Source of the DNA: Rhizomys pruinosus
Taxonomy: Eukaryota > Chordata > Mammalia > Rodentia > Spalacidae
Assembly: GCA_009823505.1 (NCBI GenBank)
Contig: VZQC01000286.1
Span: forward strand, 318,223 to 382,222
Direction: 5' to 3'
DNA length: 64,000 nt
Position 1 is the first letter of the stretch. Each line of letters begins with the position of its first letter. A program made the translations under genes and the position numbers. Under the pieces are notes generated by a model. The model worked only from the letters and a program-made list of their open reading frames with translations. It had not been told where the DNA came from and made no database searches. Positions 32,976-46,217 of the stretch are shown here, in pieces.

Positions 32976-33702
32976 TCGACCATCTTATAGGAGCAAATGT
33001 GTAGGAGAGGATTAGAACTGGGACAATGCTACATGAATGCTGGATAGAACCACAACGTGACTAGTGAAAAGGACTGCTTAATTCTGCATACCACTTGTCT
33101 TTAGACAAACCATGTGTTACTACCTTGAAGATAGCCTTGAAGTCACTGGACATCTTTATCTGTGCCTCTTCTAAATGTTGCCACACTGAATAAATCTCTC
33201 TGTGCTCCTTATTATTTCTTGCTTAATTAAAGTATCAAGGACAAGTGGTAGAGCCTTGCCTGTAGAGGTTGCAGAAATCTAGGATTTACCTTACTCAAGT
33301 AACATTATGGTATTCTTAGCTTTAGTGTTGGTGAAAGCTTGTGTTTTGCTAATGGAATACATTTCCTGATAGTGAAAAAGGTGTTGGGCCAGAATCAGAG
33401 TTGATGATGAATGGATATGAAGAAGACTAAAGATAGCTCAAGATAATTTCTCCTCTCAGTCAGCAACATCCTAACCTTTCACAATCAGGAAGTTCTAATC
33501 AATCAGTAAGTTTGAAGGATCTTAATATAAGTGTGGCCTTTTTCAGGGAACCAGGTTCAACATCAAGAATTTTTCTGCAGTTATTTGTTATTTATCAGGA
33601 AACAAATGCAAGGCAATGAAAAGTATACATTTCTAGTCTAGAAAATATCTACTTATATACAGTTAGTGAATTATGTGTTTTAATATTTAAAAGATATTTA
33701 AA

Positions 33703-33925
33703 ATGGCTGTAGATATGGTTCAGTTTGTACAAGGCTTGCCTAGCATGAGTATAACCTGGATTGATCCCCAGCAGTTGATAAATAGAGCATATATGGGCAC
33801 AGCACCTCTAATCCTCACCACTTGGGAATCCAAGGTAAGAGGATAAGAAGTTCAAGTAAACTGTGGGCTCAGAAAGTTTGAGGCCAGCCTCTGAGCTACA
33901 TGAGACCATATATCTACAAATTTCA
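33703..33925 (+). repeat. B4/RSINE-like SINE
   Basis: Counterpart of 19519-19750. Confidence 0.75.
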
Positions 33926-33956
33926 AAATAATAATTTTTTACATTATTATTATGGT

Positions 33957-34137
33957 TTTTGCAGGTAGTATTTATGGGTCTGTGAGGATACAGGATCTTT
34001 GTGGGTATATGGAGATTAGAAGACAAATTCGTAGAACAGGTTCTCTTTTTCCAACTTATATGGATTCTGGGGATTAAACTCAGGTTGCAGGCTTGTTTGG
34101 CAAGCACCTTTACCCACTGAGTCATCTTAATTGTCCC
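33957..34137 (-). repeat. B3 SINE
   Basis: Counterpart of 19782-19968. Confidence 0.7.
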
Positions 34138-34154
34138 TAAATATTAAAAGTTGT

Positions 34155-34335
34155 ACTATAGCCCAATATGGTGGCCAAGCTTTTAATCCCAGCACTAGGG
34201 AGACAGAGGAAGGTAGTACTTTATTATTTTGAGGCTAGTCCTGATATACATAGCAAGTTTTGAGACCAGCCTAGTACATAGCGAGACCCTTGGTCAAACA
34301 AACAAGCAAGCTACAAACAAAGCAAAAACAAACAA
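34155..34335 (+). repeat. Old B1 SINE
   Basis: Counterpart of 19983-20165. Confidence 0.72.
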
Positions 34336-34384
34336 AATAATAAAAAACTGGAAGTTTAGAGATTTCATAAGAGATAAAATAGAA

Positions 34385-34850
34385 GGGCTGGCTCAATGGA
34401 TAAGAGCCCGGTAATCCTTCAGGGGACATGAGTGTGAATCCCAGTACCCTCATGGTGGCCAACAACTATTTTGTGACTCCAGTTTCCAGGGGATCCAATG
34501 CCCCTCTTCTGGCCTGCTAGGCATTGCATACATGGTGCAACTTACATTCATGTAGGCAAACATACAGACATAAAATAAAAATAAAATAAACCAATAAATT
34601 TTAAAAAATATAAAGGGGCGGGCTGGAGAGATGGCTATGTGGTAAGACAACCCGACTGCTCTTGCAGAAGACCCAGGTTCGATCCCAGACACCAACATGG
34701 AGCGCTGAGAACCTCTTTAACGCCAGTTTCTGGGGAATCTGGCACCCCTTCTGACCTCCACAGCATTGCACAACACGATGCACAAACTAATATGCAGACA
34801 GTACATTCATACACATATAAGAATAAATTTAAAAAATAAAAAAATAGAAG
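34385..34850 (+). repeat. Two B2 SINEs head to tail
   Basis: First at about 34385-34605, second at about 34617-34850, both forward. Counterparts of 20212-20680. Confidence 0.88.
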
Positions 34851-35069
34851 GGAGAAAGTTATTCCTTTTATTAGGCCAGTGAGTTTACACAGGAAAATAT
34901 TTGCACCCTCTTTCCCAGGAAGGTATTAGGCTGTGTCTTGGGACGTTTTTGAAAGTCATAACTGAAGGGCAAGACTGATACTGGCATTCAGTGAGTAGAG
35001 GTGAAGGATATTTTTAATTATCCTAAAATACCCCTAACCGTCACTCAACACAAAGACGTATATTGCTCA

Positions 35070-35240
35070 TGGAGCCAGCAATGTGGCTTAGTTGAAGTGC
35101 TTGAGTGGCATGCATGAAGCATTGGGTGTTCCATCCTCAACCTGCAAAACTCACACCTCGGTGGATGCCTGTCTATAATCCATAGCATGTTTGAGTCTAA
35201 CATGGGGCACATGAGACCCTGTCTCAAAACAAGACAAAAC
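35070..35240 (+). repeat. B4-like SINE
   Basis: Counterpart of 20905-21075. Confidence 0.6.
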
Positions 35241-35384
35241 AAAACTACCAACCACCCCCTCTCACACACACATAAAACCCTTCCATTGAACTAGGTGAAA
35301 AAATTATGTAGGAATCATTGTCAAATATGAATCTAATTCAATGAAATTACCAACTGTATAGCTCCTGTCCATCTCTACAAATCT

Positions 35385-37460
35385 TGTTTTTCTCTTTTAT
35401 TTGTTTATTGTTAAGGGATTCTCAATATAATAACACATTGTTTTCAGATAACATTGATGTTACTCAGTTTGCTGTACAATTAGGTAACTGGTGCATTTTG
35501 CAAGTATCTTTTCCAAATTTTTAAACCCAAGTTTCCCATAGTCCAGTTGGAGATGCTGTATGCACAGGCATATTGACAATTAGGAGTCCAGACTATATGC
35601 TCTAGTCTCATGATTCACCCCTATCTCTCCAAGCCCTTATATTCTACCATGGCCTCCTCTGCCGCAATTTGTTCCCTAGGCTTTGGGAAAGGGCACAAGT
35701 GGGAGAAGAAGAAGTCTATTTTCTTTGGAGTTGTTATTTTGACTCTAGTCTGTTCAGATTGTTTCCCTTCATGGGTTGACAGCTATCCAGTGATACATTT
35801 GTTAGTCATACTAACAAAGCACAAGCAATTGGATGTACAGGCATTTAAACAGTACTAATTGTTATGGCAAGCTAAGCTGTGAGCATAGACACAGATGCTT
35901 GGAATGTGTGCTAATCCACAAACTGTGGTTTCCTCTATAAAGGTGACAGTTCTTATTGTGGCTTATAACATCTCCTAACCACTAGAGGACATAAGCTTGT
36001 GGCATCGGCCTGTGAGTTATTCCTCCAAGGGAGAGCTAATAGCCAATTAGATTTGGGATATAGATATAGACACATGGCTGCCATGTTGCACAGTATCTCC
36101 AGGCATGTTGAGGTGTGGCTGATACTGATGGAGGAGCCTTGCTTGTCTCAAGGAGACCAATATTTTGCTGTATTGCTTTAGTGGCCTTTGGTAATGCTCT
36201 CTGGCATTTCAGAGGTCAGTTGTAACGTTAGCAAGTGACGTCTCATAACTTTTTTTATGCTCACAACACCAGGTCGTTCGACAACAGGGACTTACTGCCT
36301 TTCCGTTAGATATATTCCACTTATAGGCAAAAAGCCTTTATAATTTTGGGAGGGGTTTGAATCCCCTAGCCAACATCTCCTAGGCAGAATAATTCATTGC
36401 TTATGTCAGAGCTTTCCTGTACTAATATATTTTGCTTAATTACACAGCTTATAAAGACTTTGCTATTGAATTTGGCTCTAGATATAGAATAATCCTTTCA
36501 CAGTTCCTATGCCTATCAGTCAATTAAAAAAGGGTAATTAATACCTGTTTTATAAGAAATTACCAGTATACAAGGGAGACCCTGTCCAAAAGAACAAAAA
36601 AAAAAAAAAAAAAAAAGAAATTGCCAGTATAACTGTTGGTTCTAATTTACAGTTAGGGAATGACTTCATTACTATCATTGTTTTTCTTTTTTCGTATAAA
36701 GGGGAGAGGTGGGAAGGTTTCTCAGCATCTGGAAGGTAAACTTCCTTAGGGCCCATTTATAAACAGTTATCCCAAAATAATATTCAGAGAGATGCTCAGT
36801 GTCCGTGACTCAGGCAGTCTAAGGTTCTGCTTTCTTTAATGTTAAGACGGGTAAGCCTCTCTTCTTGCATTTCCCAGTCCATCCTGTACAGCCAAAAGTT
36901 GTACGGTTTCAGGCATTTAGATTGGTGATTTTACCTGTGGGAACAAAAAATATCCTCCATTGTTAGTTTCAAGATCTCAAAATTGAAAATTTATATCAAT
37001 TGGATTGAAACACAGATTTTTTCCATTTGTAATTATCCCAGAAGGGATACTAGCCCAACCTCCCACCTCCCTCTTTTTGTTTTTTTGTTTTTTTTTAATT
37101 TTTATGCTTTAACCTATAGATGCCTAAGTTGTATTACACATACCCATAAACAGGAGCCAAGGCTTAAAGTTTTCATTAAATTTACCCAAACTGTTTCTCA
37201 TTGATTGTATGCTACTTATCTGGGAAGTAAATTTAAGCTTAATGTCCTTTAAATTGTCCTACAAGTAAAAGAAAGTGTTACATGTGATGTTCGTATATTC
37301 AGGAAAATACAGAGACCATTGTGTACCTTAACCCCAAAGTTATGTTGGAAGTTCAATACAAATTATATAATAAAACAATTAACTTTTTATATTCCCAATT
37401 AGTTCAAATGTATTACATTTTCACTAAAACCTACAACCAATTTAACTAATCTAAACTTTC
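35385..37460 (-). mobile_element. Reverse L1 3' UTR, 5'-truncated (copy B)
   Basis: Counterpart of 21220-23285, including the B1 stub near 36572-36616 and its flanking 'gaaattaccagtata' and 'gaaattgccagtata'. Confidence 0.65.
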
Positions 37461-37474
37461 ACTAAGCCTTAAAA

Positions 37475-37735
37475 TACCTGAGAGATGGCCTAGCGTTAAG
37501 AGCGCGTGACCGCTCTTACAGAGGAACCCAGGTTCGATCCCCAGCAATCCACATGGTGGCCAAAGAACAGTCTGAAACCCATTTCCTAGGAGAACATCCA
37601 GTTCCAGGGGAATCCGACACCATCTTCTGACCCTCCGCGGCATTGCACGACACGTTGCACACACTTGCATGCAGACAGTACATTCAGTACATGTCCGAAA
37701 TAGTTAAAATGAATAAAAAAATTAAAAAAAATCCT
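37475..37735 (+). repeat. B2 SINE
   Basis: 'ggttcgatccccagcaatcc' and 'ccgcggcattgcacgacac'; counterpart of 23304-23570. Confidence 0.9.
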
Positions 37736-39189
37736 ATAGTATGGTTGATAAAGCTTGGCATAGCTGAGTACCTGCCAAATAAATTACGCAATTAAAATTT
37801 TTGGCTCTTTAAAGCTATATGACTGGACTATGAATTCAGAGAAATCAAGTCCATTAACTTTATGATTTTTTTTTTTAATTAATTCTCTTCTAGATTTATT
37901 ATGATCTTACGATATCTCTATATATATTTTTTTAATATAATGTTATTTTTAAGTATACCCTTTTTAAACTGCAAATCTTACATGAGTGGATTTTAATGAC
38001 TATCTTCCTCCAAGCTTCTTGGCCTTCTCCAGGGTTCTGGCATGAAAACCATGCTTTCAAAGACTATTCTTATGCTGGTTCCTTTTTTTTTTTTTTTTTT
38101 TTTTTTTTTGAAGTACAAGCACCCTTCATATAAAATGAATTTCCAAGCATTTGTGCCCAAAACCCACACAGCCCAAGGCTCCCACCATCCAGCTGGAGGG
38201 GCTTGAATGTTCAATCAAGTTGGTCAAATAAGCGTCCAGACTACATTGTCGTAGTTTTACCATTCACGTCCCAAAAACAGCCCTTACATTCTAACACTCC
38301 TTCTTCTGCAGATGTTTCCTTAGGCTTAGAAAGGGGCACAGGTGACAGAAGCAGAACAGTCTACTTTGTTGGAGATGTCGTTTTGGACTCTGAGAAGTTT
38401 TCCTGGCTGTTTCCTTTCATGGGCTGACGTTTGTCCAGAAAACCTTTTAAATATAAACATGTTTTACAAGCCCTATGGTCCTCAGAGATGTTTGTATGTC
38501 TGAAGCAGTCTGAGGCCTTTCTTCCTTTTAGTGTTTAAGATGGGGCCAACTTCTCTGCTGGTATTCTGGTACAAACCTACACAGTGAAAGGAGTATCCTT
38601 TCTCAGTCTCATTGAGTTGGTACGTTTTTGACTCTGTGGGAAATACAAAAACTTTTCCCCGATAGTTAGTTTGCATAGATTTAAATTGAAAGTTTTTGGA
38701 CAAAAAAGTTTATATATAATGTATCCCCCTTTTTTATTTTAGTTTTTTTTTGTTTGACCCATGAGTCTCAAAAAGGCCATTGTATGTACAATACCTATGG
38801 CAGGAATTCAAGTTAAGGTAAATTTCATTAAATTTATCCAGGCTTTCCTGGGTGACCGTAATGTTGTTAACTTGGGAAGCAAAATTAAATTCTTAGGTTA
38901 AAGTATCCTACAGGAAAATAGAATGTTACAAGATGATACTATATAACAAAAAATTACTAGAGAAACATTTGTATATTTTAATCCCAAATGTTATTGTTAT
39001 ATAGATTTGAAGGGAAAATGCCAGTAATATTTAAATTAAATATACATTAATAGAATGAACCCATGTCCCTCTCCTGCCCTCACTCCTCCCGATTCACCAT
39101 TTCAGTCAGTTTTCTGATGAACATCTTTCTGTTGTTCTTTTAATATGCATCCCTCTCCAAAAGAAATATTACAACTGGGTTATTGATCC

Positions 39190-42100
39190 ACATATGAGAG
39201 GATACAATTTTGTCATTTGTTTTCTGGGACTGGTGTTACTTCACTTAATATTAGATACTCTATCTCCATCCATTTACCTGCAAAGTTCATGATGCTGTCT
39301 TTCTTAACGTTGCTGCATAGACTCCATTGTGTACATTACCACATTTATTTATCCACTCGTCAGTTGAGTGGCAATTTGGGTTGGTTTCCAGCTTTTTGCT
39401 ATTGAACAAAGCTGCAATAAATATAGTCTGCAGGTATTTACTGCAGTAACATGATGCTTGTGGGTATATACCAGGGGTGGTAATGAACTGGGTTCAATGG
39501 CATGTTCATTTTGAGGTCTTCCAAGTGTTCTCTACACTGACTTTTTGATGTGGCAATACAAATTTTCCATCCCACCAGCAATGGATGAGTTGTTCCCCTT
39601 TCCCCCACACTCTCTCACATCGAATGTTGATATTGTTTTGTTTTCTTCATCCTAGGCCAGTCCTTTATCAGAGGAGGGTGATATCTTAGAGTGTCTTAAA
39701 TTTGCATTTCCGTAATTTTTTATTGACATTGACAGTTTTTAAGATGTTTCTCAGCCATCTCTAGTTCCTCTCTTGTGAAGTCCGCCTATTAAGTTCTTTG
39801 CTCCATCTTTTGAGTGATTCATTTGTTTTTTCTTTCTTCTTTGTTTTTTTGAGTAGTTGTATACTCTGGAAATTATGCTTTGTCAGATTATCTGCAGTGA
39901 AGGATCTCTCCCACTCGGGTTTTCTCTTCACTGTCCTTATTTTTCTTTTGATGTACAGAAGCTTTGAGTTTATGAAGTTCCCATTTGTCAATTGTCGATC
40001 TTAATTTTTGTGTAAACTGCTTCTGATTTAGGAAGTCGCCTTTCCCTATGCCTTTGTCTTGTAGTTTGCTGCCAAGTTTTTCTTCTTTTACTTCCAGAGT
40101 TTTGGGTTTCAACCTTGAGGTCTTTGATCCATTCGGAACTGACTTTTGTTTGCAGGGCGAGAGGTAGGGGTTTAATTTCATTCTTCTACAAGTGATGATC
40201 AAGTTTTGCCATCGCCACTTGTGGAAGAGGCTGTCTTTCCTCCATTGTGTCTTCTTGGCCCATTTATCAAATTATAAGGTGGCTGAAATTGTACGTGGTC
40301 AGGTTTGAATCTTCAGTTTTTTATTCCATTGGTCAACTTGGGTCGGTTTTTGGGCCAGTACAGCCTTGTGTTTTATGACTTATCCCCTGTACTAGTATAG
40401 TTTTAAGTCGGGTATAGAGAGCCCCCCTGTAAGTGCTCTTTTCGCTCAGGGTTGCTTTGGCTATTCGGAGTCTTTTTTGTTTTCCCAAATGAAATTGAGG
40501 ATTTTTTTTTTTTTTTCCAACCTTTGAGAGCTCTTGGGAATTTGTGATTGGGATTGCATTAAATCTGTAGTTTGGGTAGTTAGGAGAAATGGACATTTTT
40601 ACTAATATTAATTCTTCCAATCCATGAGTCATCTGTCCATCTTCTGATGCCTTGTTCAATTTCCTTCTTCAGAGGTTTAAAATTTTTGTTGTAGAGAATC
40701 TTGGTGTCTTTGGGTTTAGGTTTGTTTCCTAGGTATTTTATTGTTTTGTTGAGGCATATTGTGAGTGGGAAGTCTCCTGGGATTCCTTCTTCAGTTGGCG
40801 TATGGTTGGTGGGCGACAGGCTACGGGTTTTGTTCTAGATTTATGTTTTGTATCCGGCCACTTTGCCGAAGCTGTTAATAATTCTTAAGAGTGTTCCTGG
40901 CCGATTCATAGCACCTCTTAATAGACAAGACAATCATCAGCAAAAGGGATACTTGACTTCCTCTTTTCCGATTAGAACTCCTGTAATTTCCTTTGCTTTC
41001 CTGATGCCCTAGCAAGGGTTCCAAGCAACTAGATTGAAAAGGAGTGGTGACAGGGAGCAAGCCTGTCGAGTTCCTACCATTAGGGGAATGCTTCTGTCAT
41101 TTCCCCATTTAGAGATATTTGGTTATGGCTTGCTCTACATGGCAATGGCTTGGGCTTTGATTACATTAAGGACTGATCCCTCCAATCCAAGTCCCTCTAG
41201 CTTTAAACATGAAGGGATGCTGGATTTTAGTCATTTTGCAAAGCTTTTCCTCTGCATCAATTGAGATGTTGGTGTGTGGTTTTTGGCTTTTCATTCCATT
41301 TTAAATCTTGAATGATAGTTAATTGATTTTCATATGTTGAACAATCCCAGCATATCTGGTATGAATCCACTTGGTCATGATGGAATGAATCTTCCCTTGA
41401 TGTGGGTCTGTGTTATTTGCCAGTATCCTGTTTAGAAATTTGGCATCTTGTTCATTAGGGAGTTCGTCTATAGGTCTCCTGTTTGGGTGTATCTTTTTCC
41501 TGGGTTGTGTGATACTGGCTTCATAGAATGATTCTGAGAGAACTTCCTCCATTTGTATCATTCTAAACAACTTAAGTAGTATGGGCGTAAAGTGTTTTTG
41601 AATATTTTATAGAATTCTGCTGTGAACCATCTGGGCCTGGGCATTTTTTGGTGGAGGCTGTTTATTACATCTTCGAGTTTTTTTGTTTTTGGTCTTTTCC
41701 GAGACAAGGGTCCTCCCTGTAGCCCCAGCGTGTCCTGGAACTCACGCCTGTAGGCTAGGCTGGCCTTGAACGCAGAAAGATCCGCCTGCCTCGGCCGCTC
41801 CTGAGTGCTAGATTAAAGGCGGCCCCCAAGCCTGGCTTACATCTGCGATTTCTTCATATATTATTGGTCAATTTAAGCTGTCGATCTCTCTTGGTTGAGC
41901 TTTGGTGATTCCCAGGATTCAAGATAGTCATCCCATTTCTTCTAGGTTTTTCAACTTGGTAGACGTATAGGTTTTTAAAGCAATCCCGTATGATTGTCTG
42001 AACCTTTTCATTGGCCCTGCTGGGTATTTCCCTCCCCGTCAGCCATCACAGATTCTATTGGATTTGGAGTTTGGTTCCCCTCTTTCTTTTTTTGGTTAAC

Positions 42101-43240
42101 TGGGCTAGAGGTCCGTCTATCTTGTTTTATTCCTCTCAAAAGAACAACTTTTGGATTCATTGATTTTGTTGTGTGTGGCTTTTTTCTGTGTTTCTAATTT
42201 CATTGATCTCGGCTGCTCTGATTTTTGTATTTCTTACTGTCTGCTGCTTTAGGGTTCATTTGTTGTTGGCCTCTCAAGTAATTTTAGCTGCAGTGTTATT
42301 CATTCACTTGTGCTCTTTCTGTTTTTTTAATGTTAGGCACTTAGAGCTATAAACTTCCCTTTCTTTAAAAAAAGGACTGCTTTTAAAGTGTCCCATAGGT
42401 TTTGCTGCGGGGGGTGTTGTATGTCATTGTCATTCAGTTTTCCAGGAATGTGTTTTATTTCTTGCTTTATTTCGTCTTGATCCATTCATTATTCCAGAGA
42501 GTGTGTGTTGTGTAGACTCCATGTGTTCTTGTAGGTTGTAGGGTTTGTTCTGTTGTTGATATTGAGTGTTATTGCAGGTGGGTCTATAGAATGTATGGAT
42601 TATTTCATCTGTTTGTAGTTGTTGAGTTTTTTTCCTGTGTCCAAGTACATGGTCTGTTGGAGAGTGTCCAGGGGGTGCTTGAGTAGAAAGTGTATTCTCT
42701 TTGGTGTTTGGGTTAAATATTTGATAGATGTCCTGTGAAGTCCATTTGGTGTATTGTATCATTCAGTTTCAGATGTCTCTCTGTTTATCCTTTGTCCTGT
42801 TGATCTGTCTAAAGGACTTAGTGGGGGATTGAAGTACCCTACTATTAGTGGGCTGGGGTTAAATTGCCTTGAGATATTGAAGAATTGTCTTTACAAAGTT
42901 TGTCACCGGCGGTTGGTGCGTATAGGATTCATGATTGTGAGATCTGCATCGTCAATTGTTCCTTTTAATAAAGAGGTAATGGCCGCTCTTGTCTCTTTTG
43001 ATTTCTTTTTGCTTTGAAGTCCCATTTTGTCTGATATTAGAATAGCAACACCTGCTTTCTTTTTTTTCCATTTGCTTGGAATATTGTCTTCCATCCCCGT
43101 CACCTTAAGTTGGTGCCCGGTCCTTGAAATTGAGGATGGTTCTTGTAGACAGTGCATAGATGGATTTTGTTTCTAATCCATTCTCCAGTCTATGTCTGTT
43201 GATTGGGGATTCAGCCCCTTAATATTTAAGGTTAATAATT
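39190..43240 (-). pseudogene. L1 ORF2 (endonuclease/reverse transcriptase), frame-broken
   Basis: ORF2p nicks target DNA and reverse-transcribes L1 RNA. Visible pieces in order: endonuclease domain at 43157-42903 (an 'AGVAILISDK' motif) and 42762-42430 (a 'TDHVLGH' motif); reverse-transcriptase start at 41570-41319 ('SFYEASIT', 'DAKFLNRILAN'); thumb region at 40659-40333 ('NAIPI'); and the Cys-rich C-terminal side beyond 40202. The pieces lie in different frames with internal stops, and a B1 sits between endonuclease and RT. As given it cannot encode a protein. How many breaks are biological is unclear. Confidence 0.88.
41676..41838 (-). repeat. B1 SINE nested in L1 ORF2
   Basis: 'gtagccccagcgtgtcctgg', 'gatccgcctgcctcggccg' and 'aagcctggctt': a reverse B1 with several extra bases. 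Confidence 0.88.
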
Positions 43241-43309
43241 GAAAGATGGATATTGCTTCCCTTTCACCTTATTTCCATTTGTACTTTCATTATTCTCCTG
43301 ATTCTACTC

Positions 43310-44420
43310 CTGTGGTTATTTTTTTATTTGTTTCTTTTCCTAGGTGCTGAGGATAGTTGCTCCACTATTCTGTCCTTTGAATTGTTCAAGTATTTTTTCC
43401 GGGAGAGTTGGTTTTCTTCGGACATGTATTCTATCATCTTGTTTATGTCCTGAATATTATTTCTCTCTCCTTCAAATGTAATCGATATTTTTGCTTGGTA
43501 AAGTATCATGGGGTTGGCTCCCATAGTCCTTTAACACTGGGAAGGCTTTGCACCATGCTCTTCTTGCTTTCAATGGTTTGGCCCGAGAAGTCATTTGTAA
43601 TTTCTGATGGATTTCCCCTTTGTATGTGACTTGTTTTCTTCTGTGGGCCTTCAAGAATTTTATCTCTTTGTTTACGCCAGGTAGCATTTTGAACTATGAT
43701 ATGGCATGGGGAGTTTTCTTTTCTGATCTTGTCTATTTGGAGGCCTATGTGCTTCGTGTATTTGAATGGGTTTGTCTATTTTTAGGTTTGGGGAAATTTT
43801 CATGTATTATTCTGTTGAAGATCTGATCAAGACTATTCCTGACATTCTTCCTCCTTCCTCTATTCCTATGATGCCGGAGGTTTGATCTTTTCATAGTGTC
43901 CAGATTTCTAGTTTTCCCTTTGTGTAATTTTTAAAAATTTTTCATAACTGTAATTTGAGCTTTTAGTTGTTCTGTTTTATCTTCAAGATCTGATATCTTT
44001 TGTTCGGCGTCCTCTACCTCCATTCTATTTCTTAGGCTTTTTTCCTTTCCTTTCTCCTTGATTGGGTGAGGTGTTCTATTTCCTGTTTCATTTCATCCTG
44101 TGATTTTCTTTAATATATCCATTTCCTTTTGAGTTTCTTAATCTCTTCTTGGTGTTCTTTCGTTGGTTGGCTTCCTTTTTCAGTTTTTTTAATTAAAAAA
44201 AAAAAGTTGTTTTGTTTTTTTTTTTTCTCTCTCTACTTATTTCTTTCTGGAGTTTGTCAATCCCTTCCGTTAGTTCTTTTCAAAGTTTGTCATTGTATCC
44301 CTCTAGGTTCCTTTTTGAAGTTTTCATTCTCTCTCTTTAGTTCTCTGAATTCTTCTTTTATTTTCTTTAATTCTCCCTCAAAGTTCTGCATTATTCCTCT
44401 AAGGTCTGTTCTTTGGGTCT
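43310..44420 (-). pseudogene. L1 ORF1 (RNA-binding protein), frame-broken
   Basis: ORF1p is the RNA-binding chaperone of the L1 particle. The C-terminal domain appears at 43687-43472 (residues resembling 'QVTYKGEIHQKLQMTSRA...KARRAW') and continues in another frame at 43524-43324. The upstream reverse strand (44420-44130) is rich in K, E and L codons ('ELKRENENFKK'-like), the expected coiled coil. Homopolymer indels, such as A-runs near 44197 and 44214, break the frame. Confidence 0.8.
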
Positions 44421-44429
44421 CCTCCAAGG

Positions 44430-45205
44430 GGACCCATTGTAGCTATCTCCTACAGGTTGGGTAGAGCTTGGTGTGAATTATCCTACACCTTTCCCTTGTT
44501 GTCCCTCGCCGTGGCCCTGCATGTGGGTTTCACTTTTGTGATTCAAATATCAAATGCCTTTTCAGTTTGAAGGCTGAAAGCTTGTTTTGTTTTGCTTTGC
44601 CTCCATTCCATGTTGGTATTTTTTCTCCCCCCCCCCTCCCTTGGTTTATGGAGTTGTGTTGACTTCTAGGTTTCAGGCTTTCACTTTTGGTTTATATATT
44701 GGATAGGGGGAAATGTAAGTGCCACTCTTCCTTTCCTTTTCTGAGGGTTCTCCTAATCCACTGTATACTCTCTCCTCAATTCCAGTTGTTGATGCGGAGT
44801 GTGTGGGGGCCGGATGCTTGACTTGGCCAGTGCCCTGGTAACTGCCTGGAGCAGTGGCTGGGCTGCTCCAGGTGATCCGAGCAGGGTCAGGAACCTGAGT
44901 CCCCAACACACAACCTCACTATGGCAGAACCGGAACCAGACGGAAACCCAGGACTGCTTCCGGTTGCAAAAAAAAAAAAATGGGGGAAGGGTGGACCTGG
45001 CTGGGCAGACCACGCTCTTAATGGGCTTAGGGCTCTGATCTAGTCCCACCAGCCTCCAGCCCCTCTGCCACAAACCAGCAAATCAATTGGTAACCTCCTA
45101 AGCAGTGCCGGCTGCTACAGGTGATCCTAGCAGGTCCAGAGCCTGAGCCCCCAAAACAACCTCACTATGGAACCGAGCCAGACCCAAACCCAGGACTGCT
45201 TCCAT
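44430..45205 (-). promoter_or_regulatory. L1 5' UTR with two monomer-like units
   Basis: Two related blocks, 'ctgctccaggtgatccgagc' (from about 44862) and 'ctgctacaggtgatcctagc' (from about 45112), lie about 249 bp apart. Each is followed by 'ctcactatgg' and 'cccaggactgcttcc'. GC-rich, at the 5' end of ORF1: the usual place for the internal Pol II promoter of rodent L1s, which use tandem monomers. Promoter activity is inferred. Confidence 0.65.
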
Positions 45206-45734
45206 CTCTATATCTTTAAAGTATCAGACTTTACCTCCCTACCTGTGAGAGCAAGTAAATAACATTATATCATAGTTGATGCTGAAAAGTTGTTTGACAT
45301 TGAGGGATGGGAAAATCTAGGTGGGCTCTTGGCTTCTGATTCAAACCCACCTCTGCACCTGCTGTGTGGAGCCCTCCTCCTCTTTCCCAGTTTATCGACA
45401 ATCATCATGAAACTTGTATGCTTCATATTCATGACTCAAGATTTAATATGTTTATTGCAAATGAATGGGTTTAAGTTGTAGAATTAAGATTTTTCAATTA
45501 TATTTTTCAATAAAATTTGAGGCCAATGGTCGTAGACTCTTGAAAAAAGCACATTGTATCTGAAAGTAGTTAGGAGAAGCCAATAAATAAGAACATATTA
45601 CCTTTAATATACTTACAATTTTTACTTGGTAAAATAAAGCTTAATGTAAATTCAGAGTGGGAGATGCATATCTGTAGTAGAGAACTGGTCTAGCTTTGTG
45701 AGGCCCTAGGACCAATTTGGGCATCTAAAAAATA
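45206..45734. other. Low-repeat DNA right of the L1
   Basis: A short piece at 45263-45305 translates as 'IIVDAEKLFDIE', like the L1 RT 'DAEKAFD' motif, so a small old forward L1 fragment is possible. Nothing else recognised. Confidence 0.4.
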
Positions 45735-46070
45735 TGAAAGGTTCTGGAAGATGTCTCAATTGATAAAACACCTGCTGCGTAAGCATGAAGATTATGTTCA
45801 GATCTCTAGCACCCAAGTAAAAAGCTGAAAGTGGTAGTCTACATCTCCAGTCTCTAGCTTGAAGTGTCAATGTGCACCTGTAACTTTAAGCATGGGAGCA
45901 AAGGAGAGACAGACAAATCCCTAAAGCTTGTTGTCCAAGCAGCCTGGACAAATCAGTAAGTTTTAGATTCACTGAGAGCACTGTATCAAAAATAAAGTTG
46001 AAGAGCAATAGAAGAAAGACGTGACACTGACCTCTCCTCCACACATACATGCACGCAATAAAATTCTCAC
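45735..46070 (+). repeat. Long tRNA-type SINE (B3-related)
   Basis: 'ggttctggaagatgtctcaa', 'ctagcacccaagtaaaaagc' and 'ctgacctctcctccacacat' follow the same order as 26595-26945. Confidence 0.6.
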
Positions 46071-46217
46071 TGCTGCAAATACCAACAGATGTGTCTACCA
46101 TACCACACTAAGAAGTACATACAACACAAATATTGAACATATTATATTATTACCACACATAAAATATTAATAATGTAATCATGGTATAGAATTAGTCTTA
46201 TTTGACCTCCTTCTACG

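Larger units (their letters stand above)
27418..39060 (+). repeat. Large repeated segment, copy B
   Basis: Collinear with copy A from 'tattcaaagagaagaatgtt' to the L1 3' UTR and with copy C from 30376. The first ~1.1 kb (to about 28500) reads clean; later parts carry scattered small indels. Unlike A, it continues through the L1 into ORF2 and ORF1. Confidence 0.9.
38084..45205 (-). mobile_element. Near full-length L1 retrotransposon
   Basis: In L1 order (reverse strand): a 5' UTR with two related monomers (45205-44430), ORF1 (about 44420-43310), ORF2 (about 43240-39190), a 3' UTR (39150-38110) and a poly(A) tail seen as a T-run (38084-38109). The length of about 7.1 kb fits a complete element plus a nested B1 (41676-41838). 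Both reading frames are broken many times. Many breaks look like 1-bp consensus indels, because the corresponding part of copy C reads more smoothly. I could not see a convincing target-site duplication. Confidence 0.88.
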
